Shown here: positions 36,601-45,031 of the stretch, in pieces
Layout of the letters: every line of letters begins with the position of its first letter
Position numbering within the stretch: position 1 is the first letter of the stretch
Assembly (NCBI GenBank): GCA_022844125.1
Contig: JALHMI010000003.1
Location: 124,001 to 188,000 of the forward strand
Reading direction: 5' to 3'
Length of the DNA stretch: 64,000 bases
Origin: Pirellulales bacterium
Lineage (GTDB): Bacteria; Planctomycetota; Planctomycetia; Pirellulales; PALSA-1355
The notes under the pieces: generated by a model
Told to the model about the DNA's origin: nothing
Database searches by the model: none
The model's input: only the letters and a program-made list of their open reading frames with translations
Position numbers and translations under genes: made by a program

Positions 36601-36881
36601 TCGAAAGCGGCCTGGTCGAACGCATGACCGATGCGGATCGTCATCGCGTTCAGCACCTTCTCGCGCGAGTGCGTGCGATTGCCTTGGATTTGAATGTCGA
36701 CGACTTGTACGGCGGCCGACATTTGTTCTTCGGCGATGGGCGGAAGCGGCGTCGGAGCCGGCCCAGAGGGGCCGGCAGGCGGCTGAGCGAAGGCGATCGT
36801 CACCCCAACGACCGCGCACGCCAACAGCGCGGCCGACGCTTGGCGCAATAATCCCCAGACCTCGCGGCCGACAGGAGCCAT
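33687..36881 (-). CDS. bamA: outer-membrane assembly protein BamA (Omp85 family)
   Basis: A 1064-residue protein that inserts beta-barrel proteins into the outer membrane. After a signal peptide (about 1-33), POTRA domains occupy about 50-440, with typical starts such as 'VVDIQIQGNRTHSREKVL' and 'VRNISFMGNRIFPSEAL'. Residues about 450-690 are a Pro/Gln/Ala/Gly-rich low-complexity stretch that ordinary BamA proteins lack. The barrel is at about 700-1064 and includes 'GFSTLRGFFFRGASP', a form of the conserved loop-6 (V/I)RG(F/Y) motif, and ends in strands to 'ISFFVGMGR'. The ATG at 36881 places the signal peptide correctly. Its presence shows a diderm envelope. Confidence 0.93.
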   Translation of the reverse strand: MAPVGREVWGLLRQASAALLACAVVGVTIAFAQPPAGPSGPAPTPLPPIAEEQMSAAVQVVDIQIQGNRTHSREKVLNAMTIRIGHAFDQAAFEKDIKKLTSRSWFVHVVPRKEFVPGGVVITLEVIERPVLEYVRYFGNSVSERALNKETGLKKNDAFDPYAVREAARKIEAYYEGKGFSGVNVEIAEGDKPGDRGAVFLINEGKKLKFRKITFEGNSKEIAPDGRLKKVIQSKQPILWVLKGEVDQQTLDEDRERLLEYYRSLGFFKATVGRNFQYNRDENKLDVTFHIYEGPRYNVRNISFMGNRIFPSEALMPTLRLASGDPFDQSVLNKDIGTIKDLYGSNGYVFADAVGELRFDLEPGVVDIIYNMQEGQQCRVGDIRVTIKGDNPHTKQSTILNRLDFRPGDIADIRKFRNSERRVQAAGIFNVDPSKGDVPRLTFSPPEGMENIAGGDKGTRGTGRTASRPAVRGQSPDGAVRTPQQPRSGGLNGNPRFVLGAPVHTPQQTYRPQSTPQQQYPQHQPAPTGSAPLRQPVTRPQAVRGQSPDGYGGYGGTAVNPLPPNSQPYVQPPSPYAPQPAATSPYQPAPAASPYQGAPAALPYQQPPAASAYGSPSGAPNAQPAAAQPVYRAYGTPGYTGATVGTPPTGAAVTPAQYAEQLPDPRENFSEPRDFGGPPLVAPPSGSFLGAESLPPQQPALPIDIVASEAQTGRFMFGAGVNSNAGVVGSIVLDEQNFDWRRFPTSWEDIRSGRAWRGAGQKFRLEAAPGTQVQRYLFNFSEPFLFDTPVSFGLSGYYFNRFYQDWMEQRIGGRVTLGYQFTPDFSGNIGLRAEDVLIDPSNDETAEVPSIRDATGHTQLYSVRSSLAHDTRDSTFLPTEGHYAVGTFEYFMGTFFYPQFTLNAQKHWLLRERPDGTGRHTFSYYNQLGFSGDNTPVYERFFAGGFSTLRGFFFRGASPQEASDLDPTNFSIVGGNFQWINSLEYMFPITADDALKGVVFVDFGTVEENISINWSDYRISPGAGLRVTIPAISAAPIAIDIAGPIQRADGDLIQNISFFVGMGR

Positions 36882-37218
36882 GGACGCTCGCTTGTGAATC
36901 ACGTTGACGAAACTTGGAGATGGGTACGGCAAACTGGTCGCAAGTCCGAGCATCCGCCCTCACTCGAGGTCGAGACGCCAAAGGCTCGCGGTGACTGGCC
37001 GTTTTCTGGTCGATCCGAAGCAAGCAGATGTGATCGCGCTTGGGCTCGGATCGACTAAGCGGCGTAGAAATACTGCAAGCCGCGAAACGCGACAAGACGA
37101 AATTCGCCCACGGGAGACGTTTCTGTGGTCAATTCACGCCGGAACGAACGCTGGCAGCCCGTACTGCTAGCTGCACGTCCCGGCGAAATACGCGAATCGA
37201 ATCGCCACGACCAACGGG
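36882..37218. other. intergenic region, bamA / dnaB
   Basis: These 337 bases lie between the bamA start and the dnaB stop (both minus strand). They must hold the end of the dnaB transcript and the bamA control region, but I could find no good promoter or terminator. Short open frames here look random. Confidence 0.5.
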
Positions 37219-38610
37219 TCAGAACGTGTCGGCAGAGTTGAACTGCTCGAACTCGTCGTACGGCCGGCTCGCGGCGTCGGTGAACCGCGTGAAGTCTTTG
37301 AGCCAGGAGAGCTTCACGTCGCCAGTCGGGCCGTTACGCTGTTTGGCCACAATCAGTTCCGCTTCGCCAGCCACCTTGGCCTTATCTTCTTCGTTCGTGC
37401 AGTAATACTCCTCGCGGTGGACGAACATCACGACATCCGCATCCTGCTCGATAGCACCGCTTTCGCGCAGATGGCTCATCCGCGGCTTGTTGTCGCGGGT
37501 GGCCTCGGCCTGTCGATTGAGCTGCGCGAGGCACATCACTGGCACTTTGAGTTCGCGGGCCAGCCCTTTTAGCCGCCGGGCAATCTTGGCGACCTGCTCC
37601 TGCCGTGGGTCGCGGGAGTTGTCCGGCTCGATGAGCTGCAAGTAGTCGATCACCACGAGACCCAGGTTGCTGCGGCGTTTCAGTCGGCGAGCCGTGGCGG
37701 CGATCTCGGTAATGGTTCGGCTCGGTGTGTCGTCGACAAACAGCGGGGCCTGGCTCATCTCGGCGGCCTTCTCGACCAGCCGACGGCGGTCATCGTTCGA
37801 GATTGAACCATTGCGCAGCCGCATGCCGTTCACCCGGGCCAGCGAGCAGAGCAAGCGGTCGGCTAGTTCAACGGAGGACATTTCGAGGCTCACAAAGAGC
37901 GTGCCGACTCCCTGCGACAGGGCGGCGTGCTCGGCCATGTTCAGCGCAAGGGCCGTTTTGCCCATACTCGGCCGGGCCGCCAGAATCACAAGTTCTGAAT
38001 CATGGAGACCGCCGGTCATGCTGTCAAAATCGCGGAAGCCCGTCTCCACGCCCCCCATGGCGTGCTCCTGCTTCATGCGGGCATCGATCCGGACCATTGC
38101 CTCTTGCAGAATATCGCGAATCGAAGACAGGTCGCCCGTGCCTTGTTGATCAAGGATCGAGAAGATCCGCTGTTCGGCACGGGCCAGCAGTTCCTTGGAT
38201 TCCTCGGCTTCTTCATAAGCGTCGCGAAGAATCTCAGTGCTCGAGTGAATCAAGGCGCGGAGGGTCGACTTGCTTTTGACAATCTCGGCGTAATGCGTGG
38301 CATTGGCGGCGGTCGGCACCGATTGCAGGACTTCAGCCAGGTAGGCCGCGCCGCCCACTCGATCAAAGTCTCCCTTGCTACGCAACCGTTCGACCAGCAG
38401 CGTCATGTCGATTCGGCGGCCTTCGTCGTGCATCTCCCGCAGGTGGCCGTAAATGATCCGATTCGCGTCGTCGTAGAAGTCTTCGGTGCGCACGACGAGC
38501 GCGACATCGTCGCACACGACAGGGAGCAGCAGAATGCTGCCCAGCACGCCGCGTTCGGCCTCGAGGTTGCAAGGCGGCCGGCGGTCGAGAATCTCGGAAT
38601 TGATCTTCAT
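37219..38610 (-). CDS. dnaB: replicative DNA helicase DnaB
   Basis: A 463-residue hexameric helicase that unwinds DNA at the replication fork. The N-terminal domain (about 12-110) starts 'PPCNLEAERGVLGSILL'. The RecA-like C-terminal domain has Walker A 'ARPSMGKTAL' at about 207-216, 'LFVSLEMSSVELADRLL', Walker B-like 'LGLVVIDYLQLI' and 'LKGLARELKVPVMCLAQLNR'. Length is standard. The ATG at 38610 begins at the family N-terminus; the frame extends to 38688. It follows the rplI terminator, so it is probably transcribed separately. No intein is present. Confidence 0.96.
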   Translation of the reverse strand: MKINSEILDRRPPCNLEAERGVLGSILLLPVVCDDVALVVRTEDFYDDANRIIYGHLREMHDEGRRIDMTLLVERLRSKGDFDRVGGAAYLAEVLQSVPTAANATHYAEIVKSKSTLRALIHSSTEILRDAYEEAEESKELLARAEQRIFSILDQQGTGDLSSIRDILQEAMVRIDARMKQEHAMGGVETGFRDFDSMTGGLHDSELVILAARPSMGKTALALNMAEHAALSQGVGTLFVSLEMSSVELADRLLCSLARVNGMRLRNGSISNDDRRRLVEKAAEMSQAPLFVDDTPSRTITEIAATARRLKRRSNLGLVVIDYLQLIEPDNSRDPRQEQVAKIARRLKGLARELKVPVMCLAQLNRQAEATRDNKPRMSHLRESGAIEQDADVVMFVHREEYYCTNEEDKAKVAGEAELIVAKQRNGPTGDVKLSWLKDFTRFTDAASRPYDEFEQFNSADTF

Positions 38611-38784
38611 CGAAAGGCATCCCTGCGCTGGTGAATCGGTAGCAATCGTCCGTCCGTCTAGTTTCCCCCAGAGCGCGGGCGGCAGCAAGCACTGTTGCGG
38701 TGCACAACCTACGGTGACTCACAATGCTTTCGCGCCCGGCGCGAAGTAACTCCCGCCAAGACGCGATTTTAGCCGGCAGAAACG

Positions 38785-38821
38785 ACAAGTGCCCGCACCA
38801 TTGTCTGGCGCGGGCACTTGT
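38785..38821 (-). terminator. terminator hairpin of the rplY-rplI operon
   Basis: ACAAGTGCCCGC (38785-38796) and GCGGGCACTTGT (38810-38821) form a perfect 12-bp stem with a 13-base loop, 50 bases past the rplI stop. On the minus strand it is followed by CGTTTCT, a weak T-tract. Confidence 0.75.
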
Positions 38822-38871
38822 TTACTTAACTGTTGAGAAGCTGTCGAAAACCGCTCGCAGCCGGCTGACAC

Positions 38872-39405
38872 TTACTTCTTCTCGGCGTGCTCTTCGGCGA
38901 TGGTCGGGACAACCCAGACCTTGAGTTCGGCTTCGACCTCGTGGCCCAGGTGGATGTTGACCGTGTAGAGGCCGAGTTCCTTGAGCGGACCCTTGAGGCG
39001 TACCTGATCGGCGGTGATTGTGAACTCGGCCTTCTTGAGGGCGGCCACGATTTCGGGTGCGCCGACTGAGCCGTATAGGTGGCCTTCGTCGTTGGCGTTG
39101 GCCTCGATCGTGATGCTTTGCCGGGCGAGGCTGTCGGCAAGTTGACGCAACCCGGCCATCCGGGCGTTCTGAATCTCTTGCAGCTTGGCGCGATGCTTTT
39201 CGACCATCCGCTTGTGATGGTCGGTGGCGATCGTGGCCAGACCTTGGGGCAGCAGATAGTTCATGGCATAGCCACGCTTCACTTCGACAACGTCGCCTTG
39301 TTGGCCGACGTGATCGACCGACTGAATGAGCAGCAACTCAACGCCGTTGTGCTTGCCGCGCGGAAGCCGCTTGAGACGCGTGCCTGCTTTGGAGGACTTA
39401 GCCAT
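38872..39405 (-). CDS. rplI: 50S ribosomal protein L9
   Basis: A 177-residue bL9. The N-terminal rRNA-binding domain shows the signature 'VELLLIQSVDHVGQQGDVVEVKRGYAMNYLLPQGLA' at about 21-56. A long connecting helix follows, then the C-terminal domain ('LYGSVGAPEIVAAL', 'VNIHLGHEVEAELKVWV'). It is a little longer than the usual 150 residues because of a basic N-terminal extension. The ATG at 39405 is preferred over 39453. It is the last gene of the cluster rplY-pth-rpsF-ssb-rplI. Confidence 0.95.
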   Translation of the reverse strand: MAKSSKAGTRLKRLPRGKHNGVELLLIQSVDHVGQQGDVVEVKRGYAMNYLLPQGLATIATDHHKRMVEKHRAKLQEIQNARMAGLRQLADSLARQSITIEANANDEGHLYGSVGAPEIVAALKKAEFTITADQVRLKGPLKELGLYTVNIHLGHEVEAELKVWVVPTIAEEHAEKK

Positions 39406-39505
39406 GACTCGTGTAACCTCGTTCGAAATTAAATCGCTATGTCTGTGAGCCAACAGGGTGAAGGACCATCGCGGCCCTAGCCAGCCCCCCGGGCATGCCT
39501 ATCAG

Positions 39506-39970
39506 TTAGAACGGAATATCGTCGTCCGGCGGTCCGGCTTCGAACTCATCGTGCACGGGCGCTTGGCCGCCACCACCACCGCCGCCGCGGGCAGGACGTG
39601 AACCACCGCCACCACCGCCCCCCGGCCCACCGCCGGAGCCACCACGGCTGCCGAGCATTTGCATGCGTTCGCCAACCACGCGGAGCTTACTGTTCTTTTT
39701 GCCGTCTTTTTCCCAGGTGTCGAGCTTGAGTCGACCTTCGATCAGCACGCTCGAACCCTTGTTGAGGTATTCGCTAGCGATCTCGGCCTGACGCCCCCAA
39801 AGCGTGACGTCGACGAATGTCGTCTCGTCGACCCATTCGCCGTTCGCGCCCTTGCGGCGATCGTTGACGGCCAGGCCGACTTCGGTGACCGCGGTCCCGC
39901 TGGGAATGTAGCGGAGCTCCGGGTCGCGCGTCAGGTTGCCGACGAGAATGACGCGATTGAAACTAGCCAT
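39506..39970 (-). CDS. ssb: single-stranded DNA-binding protein
   Basis: A 154-residue SSB with an N-terminal OB fold ('[24 protein letters not shown]', '[30 protein letters not shown]') at about 1-108. A Gly/Arg/Pro-rich disordered linker follows, then the acidic tail ending 'PDDDIPF', which recruits replication and repair proteins. It lies between rpsF and rplI, a very common arrangement. Replication and repair of DNA, cytosolic. Confidence 0.97.
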   Translation of the reverse strand: MASFNRVILVGNLTRDPELRYIPSGTAVTEVGLAVNDRRKGANGEWVDETTFVDVTLWGRQAEIASEYLNKGSSVLIEGRLKLDTWEKDGKKNSKLRVVGERMQMLGSRGGSGGGPGGGGGGGSRPARGGGGGGGQAPVHDEFEAGPPDDDIPF

Positions 39971-40017
39971 TCGTCAGCTCCTTTCTAAGCCTGCTGAGAA
40001 CAACGGAATCTGGGAAG

Positions 40018-40434
40018 TTAATCGATCGCGCTGGGAATGTCGTCGTCGACGATCGGGCCAGCAGGCGCCGCGACAGGCTCCGGAGCGCGACGCTGCAGCG
40101 GCGTGCCACTCTGGGCATGACTGATCAGGGTCTCGGCAATCCGCGGATCGACCTTCAAAAACAGCGTGCGGAGGATGCTTTCGCTGATCTGGCACATCCG
40201 CGAGAGCTCGGTGAGCTTGCCGCTGTCGAGCTTGAAGTAGGTGAGCCAATAGGTGCCCTTGCGCTGGCCGTTGATCGGATACGCCAGGCGACGTTCTTCC
40301 CACAACCGGCTGGCCTGCATCTCGCCGCCCAGCTTTTGAATCATCTCGGGAATCTGGCCCGAAACGCCAGCCGCATCGCGGGAATAGCGGTTCGAATCCA
40401 GAATGAACATGCCTTCGTAAACGTTGACTGGCAC
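40018..40434 (-). CDS. rpsF: 30S ribosomal protein S6
   Basis: A 138-residue bS6. 'YEGMFILDSN' opens the domain, followed by 'IQKLGGEMQASRLWEERRLAYPINGQRKGTYWLTYFKLD', the family core. After about residue 100 there is a Pro/Ala-rich tail ending in acidic 'VDDDIPSAID', longer than in most bacteria. The gene precedes ssb by 47 bases, as in many genomes. Confidence 0.96.
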   Translation of the reverse strand: MPVNVYEGMFILDSNRYSRDAAGVSGQIPEMIQKLGGEMQASRLWEERRLAYPINGQRKGTYWLTYFKLDSGKLTELSRMCQISESILRTLFLKVDPRIAETLISHAQSGTPLQRRAPEPVAAPAGPIVDDDIPSAID

Positions 40435-40516
40435 AACCGCTCTCCTGGTAATTTCGTGAGTCGTTGACTTCGTACTAACGCCCGGCAGTCGCCTGGCGCT
40501 GGCAGCCCAAGGGGTT

Positions 40517-41086
40517 TCAGGCTGCGCTCCCGTTATATTTGTTCATGGCCACCGCGACGCCTTCGCAGACCCATACGGTCACGGCGTCGGCCGCCTCTTT
40601 GATGGCGATTTCAATCTCGTCGATTTCGTTTTTTGCAAACCTGCCCAGCACATACCCGGCGACGTCGCGCCCTGAGGGCGGGCTGCCGATTCCGATTCGC
40701 AGTCTCGGAACATCCTCACCACCCAGGCGATGCAGGATGTCCTTCAGCCCCTTCTGGCCGCCTGACGAGCCGCTGGCCCGAAACCGCAGCTTACCCAGCG
40801 GCAGGTTCAGGTCATCTCCGACCACCAACAGGTCCTTGTGTTCCACCTTGTAAAAGTCCCGGGCCGCCAGCACGCTTTGGCCGCTGAGGTTCATCAGCGT
40901 GTGCGGGCACAATAGCAGGACTTTCTCGCCCCCGATCGAAGCTTCCACCAGTTCTCCGTGGAACGCCACTTTCGGCGGAGTGTTTCCGTATTTCCGGGCC
41001 AGTTCCGCGGCGACGCGAAAACCAACGTTATGCCGCGTTCCTTCGTACTTCCGGCCGAGATTTCCCAATCCAACAACGAGCTTCAT
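40517..41086 (-). CDS. pth: peptidyl-tRNA hydrolase
   Basis: A 189-residue cytosolic esterase that releases tRNA from stalled peptidyl-tRNA. The N-terminal signature reads 'GLGNLGRKYEGTRHNVG'; catalytic His19 is present, but the Pro of the usual GNPG is Leu10. 'LLVVGDDLNLPLGKLR' carries the second catalytic Asp, and 'GSSGGQKGLKDI' is the third conserved block. Its placement between rplY and rpsF is the usual planctomycete order. Confidence 0.95.
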   Translation of the reverse strand: MKLVVGLGNLGRKYEGTRHNVGFRVAAELARKYGNTPPKVAFHGELVEASIGGEKVLLLCPHTLMNLSGQSVLAARDFYKVEHKDLLVVGDDLNLPLGKLRFRASGSSGGQKGLKDILHRLGGEDVPRLRIGIGSPPSGRDVAGYVLGRFAKNEIDEIEIAIKEAADAVTVWVCEGVAVAMNKYNGSAA

Positions 41087-41143
41087 GGGCCAACTACGAG
41101 CTTCATGGGATCCCGAGGCCAGCCCAACATTTCTGTCGGCAGA

Positions 41144-41770
41144 TTATTCCTCGCCCTCTTCTTCGTCCTCAGCCTTGCGACCGATAACTTCCGGCTCGGC
41201 GCCTTCGGCACCGCCTTCGACCTCTTCCTCTTCGCGATGCACCACGCAGTGCACAATGACGTCATCCGGATCGCCGACAAGCTTTGCGCCGTCGGGCAGC
41301 TTCAACTCGCCTGCGGTGATCGCATCGCCGATCTTCAGTTCGCGAATGCTAACGCCGATCTTTTCAGGGATCGACAACGCTTCGCAGTCGATTTCGATTT
41401 CGTGCAGCAAGTGCTCGACGGCCCCGCCGTCTTTCACGCCGGGAGCTTCGCCGCGAAGCTCAACCTTGACCTTCACCTCGACGCGCTCGTGCTCCGACAC
41501 GCGGGCAAAGTCGACGTGCAGCACTTCCACGCCGTACACATCCCACTGCAGTTCGCGAATGAAGGCCTTTTCGTTCACTGCCCCCTTGAGCTCGACGACA
41601 CGACCGCCGTGACGAATGACCGCCGACATTTCGTCGGCCACGATCACCAGACTTTCGTTGGCCTCGCCATGACCGTAGAGGATGGCCGGAATGCTGCCGG
41701 CTTCGCGGAGCCGCTTGGCTTCGCGCTTGCCTCGTGATGCACGCTTCTTGACGTTCAATGCTTCGGCCAT
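41144..41770 (-). CDS. rplY: 50S ribosomal protein L25 (general stress protein Ctc family)
   Basis: A 208-residue bL25 of the long Ctc type. The N-terminal 5S-rRNA-binding domain ('RGKREAKRLREAGSIPAILYGHGEANESLVI') is followed by the beta domain ('VEVKVKVELRGEAPGVKDGGAVEHLLHEIEIDC'). A strongly acidic tail ('EDEEEGEE') ends the protein. The ATG at 41770 matches the family start; upstream Met at 41791 adds nothing conserved. Downstream, pth follows after 57 bases. Confidence 0.95.
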   Translation of the reverse strand: MAEALNVKKRASRGKREAKRLREAGSIPAILYGHGEANESLVIVADEMSAVIRHGGRVVELKGAVNEKAFIRELQWDVYGVEVLHVDFARVSEHERVEVKVKVELRGEAPGVKDGGAVEHLLHEIEIDCEALSIPEKIGVSIRELKIGDAITAGELKLPDGAKLVGDPDDVIVHCVVHREEEEVEGGAEGAEPEVIGRKAEDEEEGEE

Positions 41771-41944
41771 GTCCCTCGTTAATCCTTCCAATAAACCGCA
41801 AATGCCAGTGGGGCAAACCAGTCATTTTCCCGGAATGGCGGAATCTTTCAAGACCGTCCCCAGAAAGAATTTCTCGCGACTTCCGGACGAAAAAGCCCGC
41901 CCAGAAATGCCACACCCCCCATGGCCAATGAAACCGCCGCCGTG

Positions 41945-42889
41945 TTAGTCAAATAGCCGGCTGACCGACTCATTACGATGGATCCGCTTGATTGCCTCCC
42001 CAAGAAGAGGGGCTACGCTCAGGACCTTGATTTTGGGGATCATCGCCTCGGGCCGCAGTGGGATCGTGTCGGTCAGCACAACCTCGTAGATGGGCGACTT
42101 GGCCAACTTCTCAACCGCCGCGCCGACCAACAGACCGTGCGAGGCGGCCACATAAATCCGCGAGGCGCCACGCTGGTGAATCACCTGCGCCGCGCCGCAG
42201 ATGGAGCCGGCCGTGCTAATCATGTCGTCGAACATGATGGCCACCTTGCCCTCGACCGATGCCCCGATGACGTTCTCCTGCTTGGTGTGCAGGGCATCCG
42301 CACGCCGCTTGTCAACGATTGCCAGGGCCGCGTTCAGCCGCTCGGAATGCCCGAGGGCGCGCTTGATGCTTCCTTCGTCGGGACTCACAACCACGAGCTC
42401 CTTGGGATCGAAACCCAGGTCAAGGAAGTACTCGTTCAGCACGGGCGCCGCATACAGGTGATCGACCGGAACGTCGAAGAAGCCCTGAATCTGGGCGGCG
42501 TGCAAGTCCATGGCCAGTACTCGATCAGCGCCGGCCCGAGTGATGATGTTGGCAACGAGCTTGGCCGTGATCGGGACGCGCCCTTCATCCTTGCGGTCCT
42601 GCCGGGCATAGCCGAAGTAGGGAATCACCGCGGTGATCCGCTCGGCACTCGCCCGCTTGCAGCTCTCGATCATGATCAAGAGCTCCATCAGGTTTTCGTT
42701 CACGGGCGGGCAGGTCGGCTGGACCAGGAACACGTCGCGGCCGCGAATATCCTCGTCGACTTTGCAACTGATTTCACTGTCTGGAAAGTTGCCGATCGTG
42801 ATCCGCGCCATCGGCAGCCCCAGGTAATCGCAGATCTTGCGCGTCAGATCGCGATTCGCGCGGCCGCTGAAAATCTTCAAATCGTTCAT
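41945..42889 (-). CDS. prs: ribose-phosphate pyrophosphokinase
   Basis: A 314-residue PRPP synthase: ribose 5-phosphate + ATP gives PRPP + AMP, feeding purine, pyrimidine, His and Trp synthesis. 'FSGRANRDL', 'FPDSEISCKVDEDIRGRDVFLVQP', 'YFGYARQDRKDEGR' (ATP loop), 'DLHAAQIQGFFD' (metal and ribose site) and the PRPP loop 'FDDMISTAGSI' are all present. In the last, Ser replaces the Asp common in class I enzymes, and 'SPDEGSIKRA' also varies. The ATG at 42889 matches the family N-terminus. Confidence 0.95.
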   Translation of the reverse strand: MNDLKIFSGRANRDLTRKICDYLGLPMARITIGNFPDSEISCKVDEDIRGRDVFLVQPTCPPVNENLMELLIMIESCKRASAERITAVIPYFGYARQDRKDEGRVPITAKLVANIITRAGADRVLAMDLHAAQIQGFFDVPVDHLYAAPVLNEYFLDLGFDPKELVVVSPDEGSIKRALGHSERLNAALAIVDKRRADALHTKQENVIGASVEGKVAIMFDDMISTAGSICGAAQVIHQRGASRIYVAASHGLLVGAAVEKLAKSPIYEVVLTDTIPLRPEAMIPKIKVLSVAPLLGEAIKRIHRNESVSRLFD

Positions 42890-43003
42890 GGCAGTATCAC
42901 TTTCGGGTCGCAAACGCCGCAAAACGGCGGGGACGCGGACGGCCAGGTTTCCACGGATCGCAGGAGAGACCGACCACGGCAAGTCTCGATTGTAACGAAA
43001 TGA

Positions 43004-43756
43004 TCAGCCTTTCGCCTTCGACATGGTCCGCATGGCATCCTCGACGACGGCCAACTCCTCCATGCTATTGATCGAAAGCACCTCGCAAGGTTCGAGCACC
43101 GCCAAGGCCCGCACGTCCTTGCCCTCGGCCAATAGCACGCCCGGACAGTCGGTAATGTAGTACTCGCCCTGGGCGTTGTCAGAGCGAATGCCTTCGAGCG
43201 CGCGGAGCAAATCGGGCCCATGGAAGACGTACGTGCTGAGGTTTACCTCGGTAATCTTGCGTTCTTCCGGCGTAGCGTCCTTCTCTTCGACAATGCCGGT
43301 AAACTTGCCGGAAGCGTCGCGAACAATCCGGCCCAGACCGTGCGGGTTCTCTTTATGGGCAGTCCCCAGAATGCAGGCTGACTTGGAACGTTCGTACTCG
43401 GCCAGGAGTTTACGGATCGAACTGGCTTGCATCAGCGGCGAGTCGCCGGCCACGACCACGACCGCGCCGTCGTGCCCGGCGAGGTGTTCGCGGGCGCTCA
43501 TCACGGCGTGACCGGTGCCGCGCTGTTCGGCTTGCTGCGCGAAGCCGACGTCCTTCGCCCCCCCCACCGTTTGCTTCACGTCATCCGCGCGGTAACCAAC
43601 GACGACGACGATCTTGGCGATGCCAGCGTCCCGCAGGGCGTCGATCACATACTCGAGCATCGGCCGGCCCAGCACCGGGACCAGGACCTTGGGCAGCTCG
43701 GATTTCATGCGGGTGCCTTTGCCCGCGGCCATGACGACAGCCAAGGGAGCGTTCAC
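43004..43756 (-). CDS. GlmU-type sugar-phosphate nucleotidyltransferase (uridyltransferase domain only)
   Basis: A 250-residue nucleotidyltransferase. 'VVMAAGKGTRMKSELPKVL' is the signature of GlmU uridyltransferases (GlcNAc-1-P + UTP gives UDP-GlcNAc), and 'AVVVVAGDSPLM', 'EKDATPEERKITEVNLSTYVF' also fit. The left-handed beta-helix acetyltransferase domain of bifunctional GlmU (about 450 residues) is missing, and there is no trace of it downstream. The acetylation step must be encoded elsewhere, or this enzyme acts on another sugar. It lies 114 bases upstream of prs, an arrangement like the glmU-prs pair of many bacteria. Confidence 0.85.
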   Translation of the reverse strand: MNAPLAVVMAAGKGTRMKSELPKVLVPVLGRPMLEYVIDALRDAGIAKIVVVVGYRADDVKQTVGGAKDVGFAQQAEQRGTGHAVMSAREHLAGHDGAVVVVAGDSPLMQASSIRKLLAEYERSKSACILGTAHKENPHGLGRIVRDASGKFTGIVEEKDATPEERKITEVNLSTYVFHGPDLLRALEGIRSDNAQGEYYITDCPGVLLAEGKDVRALAVLEPCEVLSINSMEELAVVEDAMRTMSKAKG

Positions 43757-43928
43757 GTCCTGCCTCTAAAAAATCAGTTGCGGTTGCCAAATAACTGCCA
43801 AATGACCTGGCGGAACTCACCATCTTGGCAAGTGAGCGGCGCAGGTTCTAGTGGCCGTTGGAAAAACGGGTGCGGAACTGCCCGCGGGTCGTCTAGGCAA
43901 GCGACGCGCTAGCGGACCTGTGGTCTCG

Positions 43929-43956
43929 TTGACAGCGGTGGGGGGGCACCTACAAT
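43929..43956 (+). promoter_or_regulatory. sigma-70-type promoter for argB-argD-argF-rph
   Basis: A consensus TTGACA at 43929-43934, a 16-base spacer rich in G, and TACAAT at 43951-43956. Transcription would begin near 43963, about 68 bases before the argB start. No ARG-box-like operator was recognised. Confidence 0.65.
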
Positions 43957-44030
43957 GATACGTTTTCCCCGAAGACAACCCCTCCTGGCAGGCCGATCTG
44001 GCCGCTGGAACCTCGGAGCTTGCGCCCGCG

Positions 44031-44924
44031 TTGCTTACCCCCACGGAAAAGGCCGACGTATTGATTGAAGCCCTGGGCTGGATTCGCCAGTTCCGGGACA
44101 AGGTAACCGTAATCAAGCTCGGCGGAAGCCTGCTGGACGACGTGGATGCCCTGCGGCATCTCCTGGTCGACATCGTGTTCATGGAAACCGTGGGCATGCG
44201 GCCGGTTGTCGTGCATGGGGGCGGTGCTGCAATCAATCGCGCGATGGACGCCGCCGGTCTGACGCCGAAGTTCATTCAAGGCCGCCGCTACACCGACCCC
44301 GCCACGCTCGAGATCGTCGAACGCGTGCTGGGGTACGAAACCAACGAACACATTGCGGATCGGATCGAAGAGTTCGGCGGGCGGGCGGCGCCGCTCAACT
44401 TCCGCACCACGAACGTCCTCTGGGGCGAGAAGCTGACGCTCGCCGGCGAAGGCGGCGAAGGCGGCGAAGAAATTGACCTGGGTTCGGTCGGCACGGTCTC
44501 GAAGGTCGACCGCACCACGATCAACAACCTCTGCTTTGCCGGTACCGTGCCGGTCATTCCCTCGATGTGCCTGGGGCCCAATGGCGAAAAGTTGAACGTC
44601 AACGCTGACACCGCGGCCACTGCCGTGGCGCAAGCAATGGGCGCGGAAAAACTCATCTACATGAGTGACGTGAACGGGGTGCGGCTGAAGAAGGATGATC
44701 CGGAGACGCTCATCCACTCGCTCACCGAAACCGAGGCTCGCGACCTGATCAATAACGGCACGATCGAACGGGGAATGATCCCCAAGGTCGAAGCCTGCCT
44801 CGATACGCTCGACAAAGGCATCCGCAAGATCCACATCATCGACGGCCGCGTGCGGCACGCCCTGTTGCTGGAAATCTACACGAATAAAGGGGTGGGGACG
44901 GAAATCATCAAGGATCGCTGCTAG
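44031..44924 (+). CDS. argB: acetylglutamate kinase
   Basis: A 297-residue kinase that phosphorylates N-acetyl-L-glutamate in arginine synthesis. '[11 protein letters not shown]' (phosphate site) at about 26-36, '[14 protein letters not shown]' (acetylglutamate site), '[29 protein letters not shown]' and '[13 protein letters not shown]' (ATP site) all appear in order. 'GEGGEGGEE' at about 139-147 is a small repeat insertion. The start is a TTG; the frame upstream offers no ATG or GTG after the nearest stop, so TTG at 44031 (or CTG at 43998) must be used. First gene of the operon. Confidence 0.93.
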   Translation: MLTPTEKADVLIEALGWIRQFRDKVTVIKLGGSLLDDVDALRHLLVDIVFMETVGMRPVVVHGGGAAINRAMDAAGLTPKFIQGRRYTDPATLEIVERVLGYETNEHIADRIEEFGGRAAPLNFRTTNVLWGEKLTLAGEGGEGGEEIDLGSVGTVSKVDRTTINNLCFAGTVPVIPSMCLGPNGEKLNVNADTAATAVAQAMGAEKLIYMSDVNGVRLKKDDPETLIHSLTETEARDLINNGTIERGMIPKVEACLDTLDKGIRKIHIIDGRVRHALLLEIYTNKGVGTEIIKDRC

Positions 44925-45031
44925 GCCCAGCGGCGGCCGCCCGAACCTGCCGCCGGCCGTAAATGTCCAAGCAGCTTCTACCTGCGGGCACGTTGCACCG
45001 CACGGACCGCAAAACACGGAGAACTCGCACG

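Noticed and set aside
36012-36851. 279-codon plus-strand frame opposite the POTRA region of bamA
   Set aside because: Antisense shadow with no motif or ribosome-binding site.
39590-39650. GC-rich tandem triplets in ssb as a possible regulatory repeat
   Set aside because: They encode the Gly-rich linker typical of SSB proteins.
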